A stretch of 30,761 nucleotides of DNA from S012-113 sp965368405 (lineage in GTDB: Bacteria > Bacteroidota > Bacteroidia > Cytophagales > Cyclobacteriaceae): NCBI GenBank assembly GCA_965368405.1, contig CBDUMS010000034.1, forward strand, positions 1-30,761. The letters run 5' to 3'. Position numbers and translations under genes: made by a program. The notes under the pieces were generated by a model. It was not told the origin of the DNA, made no database searches, and worked only from the letters and a program-made list of their open reading frames with translations. Below, in pieces: positions 30,677 through 30,761 of this stretch; the first letter of the stretch is position 1; every line of letters begins with the position of its first letter.

Positions 30677-30761
30677 AAATCGAGCCTAGCGAGATTCACG
30701 AGGGGTCGTGCGGCAGGGAAGTGGGTACGAGCTAAATCGAGCTTAGCGAGATTCACGAGGG
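30677..30761. repeat. Direct repeat pair, 28 bases, period 57, running to the window edge
   Basis: Two copies (30677-30704 and 30734-30761) begin AAATCGAGC and end GATTCACGAGGG, with one mismatch (C or T at the tenth base). The 29 bases between them are unrelated to the copies. The second copy reaches the last base of the window, so more may follow. A separate 12-base word, GGCTTGCTATTT, is repeated at 30591-30602 and 30663-30674. No coding potential was seen from 30599 to the end. Confidence 0.7.

Noticed and set aside
30677..30761. CRISPR array
   Set aside because: Only two imperfect copies are visible, no cas genes are present, and the unit sits among other tRNA-proximal repeats; kept as a direct repeat instead.

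Overview
The window is about 31 kb of AT-rich chromosome that reads as ordinary core genome of a Bacteroidota bacterium, probably of the Cytophagales. Four things point there. Promoter-like TAnnTTTG -7 boxes sit before many genes. Clear Shine-Dalgarno sequences are missing. One secreted enzyme carries a type-A C-terminal sorting domain of the type IX secretion system. The families include DUF4421, a ComA-like phosphosulfolactate synthase, and YwqE paired with a Wzc-type kinase. No phage, plasmid, insertion sequence, cas gene or recognisable defence cluster was found.

Layout. (1) Positions 5-11903 hold ten genes, all on the minus strand with gaps of 43 bases or less. In transcription order they are a GT4 glycosyltransferase, a Wza-like export lipoprotein, a Wzc-like tyrosine autokinase, a YwqE-type PHP phosphatase, an extended SDR, a TPR protein, a ComA-like phosphosulfolactate synthase, a DUF368/PopT membrane protein, AroE and UvrB. 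A well-formed promoter lies just upstream of the first gene, so this may be one long transcript joining surface-polysaccharide export to housekeeping genes. (2) 12040-13681 (+): hflX and a peptide-deformylase family gene. (3) 13729-17614: a secreted protein of unknown function, a T9SS-targeted SGNH hydrolase, tRNA-Arg(CCT), a GT2 glycosyltransferase and mutM. (4) 17768-19865 (+): a PhoD-like lipoprotein and a DUF4421 protein, meeting a PIN-PhoH ATPase head-on. (5) 21251-25020: an AlbA_2/winged-helix protein and two divergent SLC13 (DASS) transporters. (6) 25017-30196: asnS, then rpoN, a divergent PAP2-like membrane protein and a PaaG-like enoyl-CoA hydratase, then an outer-membrane barrel protein. 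(7) 30197-30761: back-to-back promoters, tRNA-Arg(ACG), a strong intrinsic terminator and a repeat-rich tail that runs off the window edge.

Functional links that can be argued: the Wza/Wzc/YwqE/GT4 group forms a polysaccharide export and control module without a flippase, polymerase or initiating transferase in view. PopT at the far end of the same gene run would recycle the undecaprenyl phosphate carrier such pathways use. I see no convincing complete new system. The points most worth checking are the ComA-like enzyme without partner genes, the two SLC13 paralogues that differ in their second substrate motif, the catalytically altered PAP2-like protein, the deformylase-like protein with a changed motif 2, the stop-to-stop convergent gene pairs without terminators, and the nested inverted and direct repeats after tRNA-Arg(ACG).
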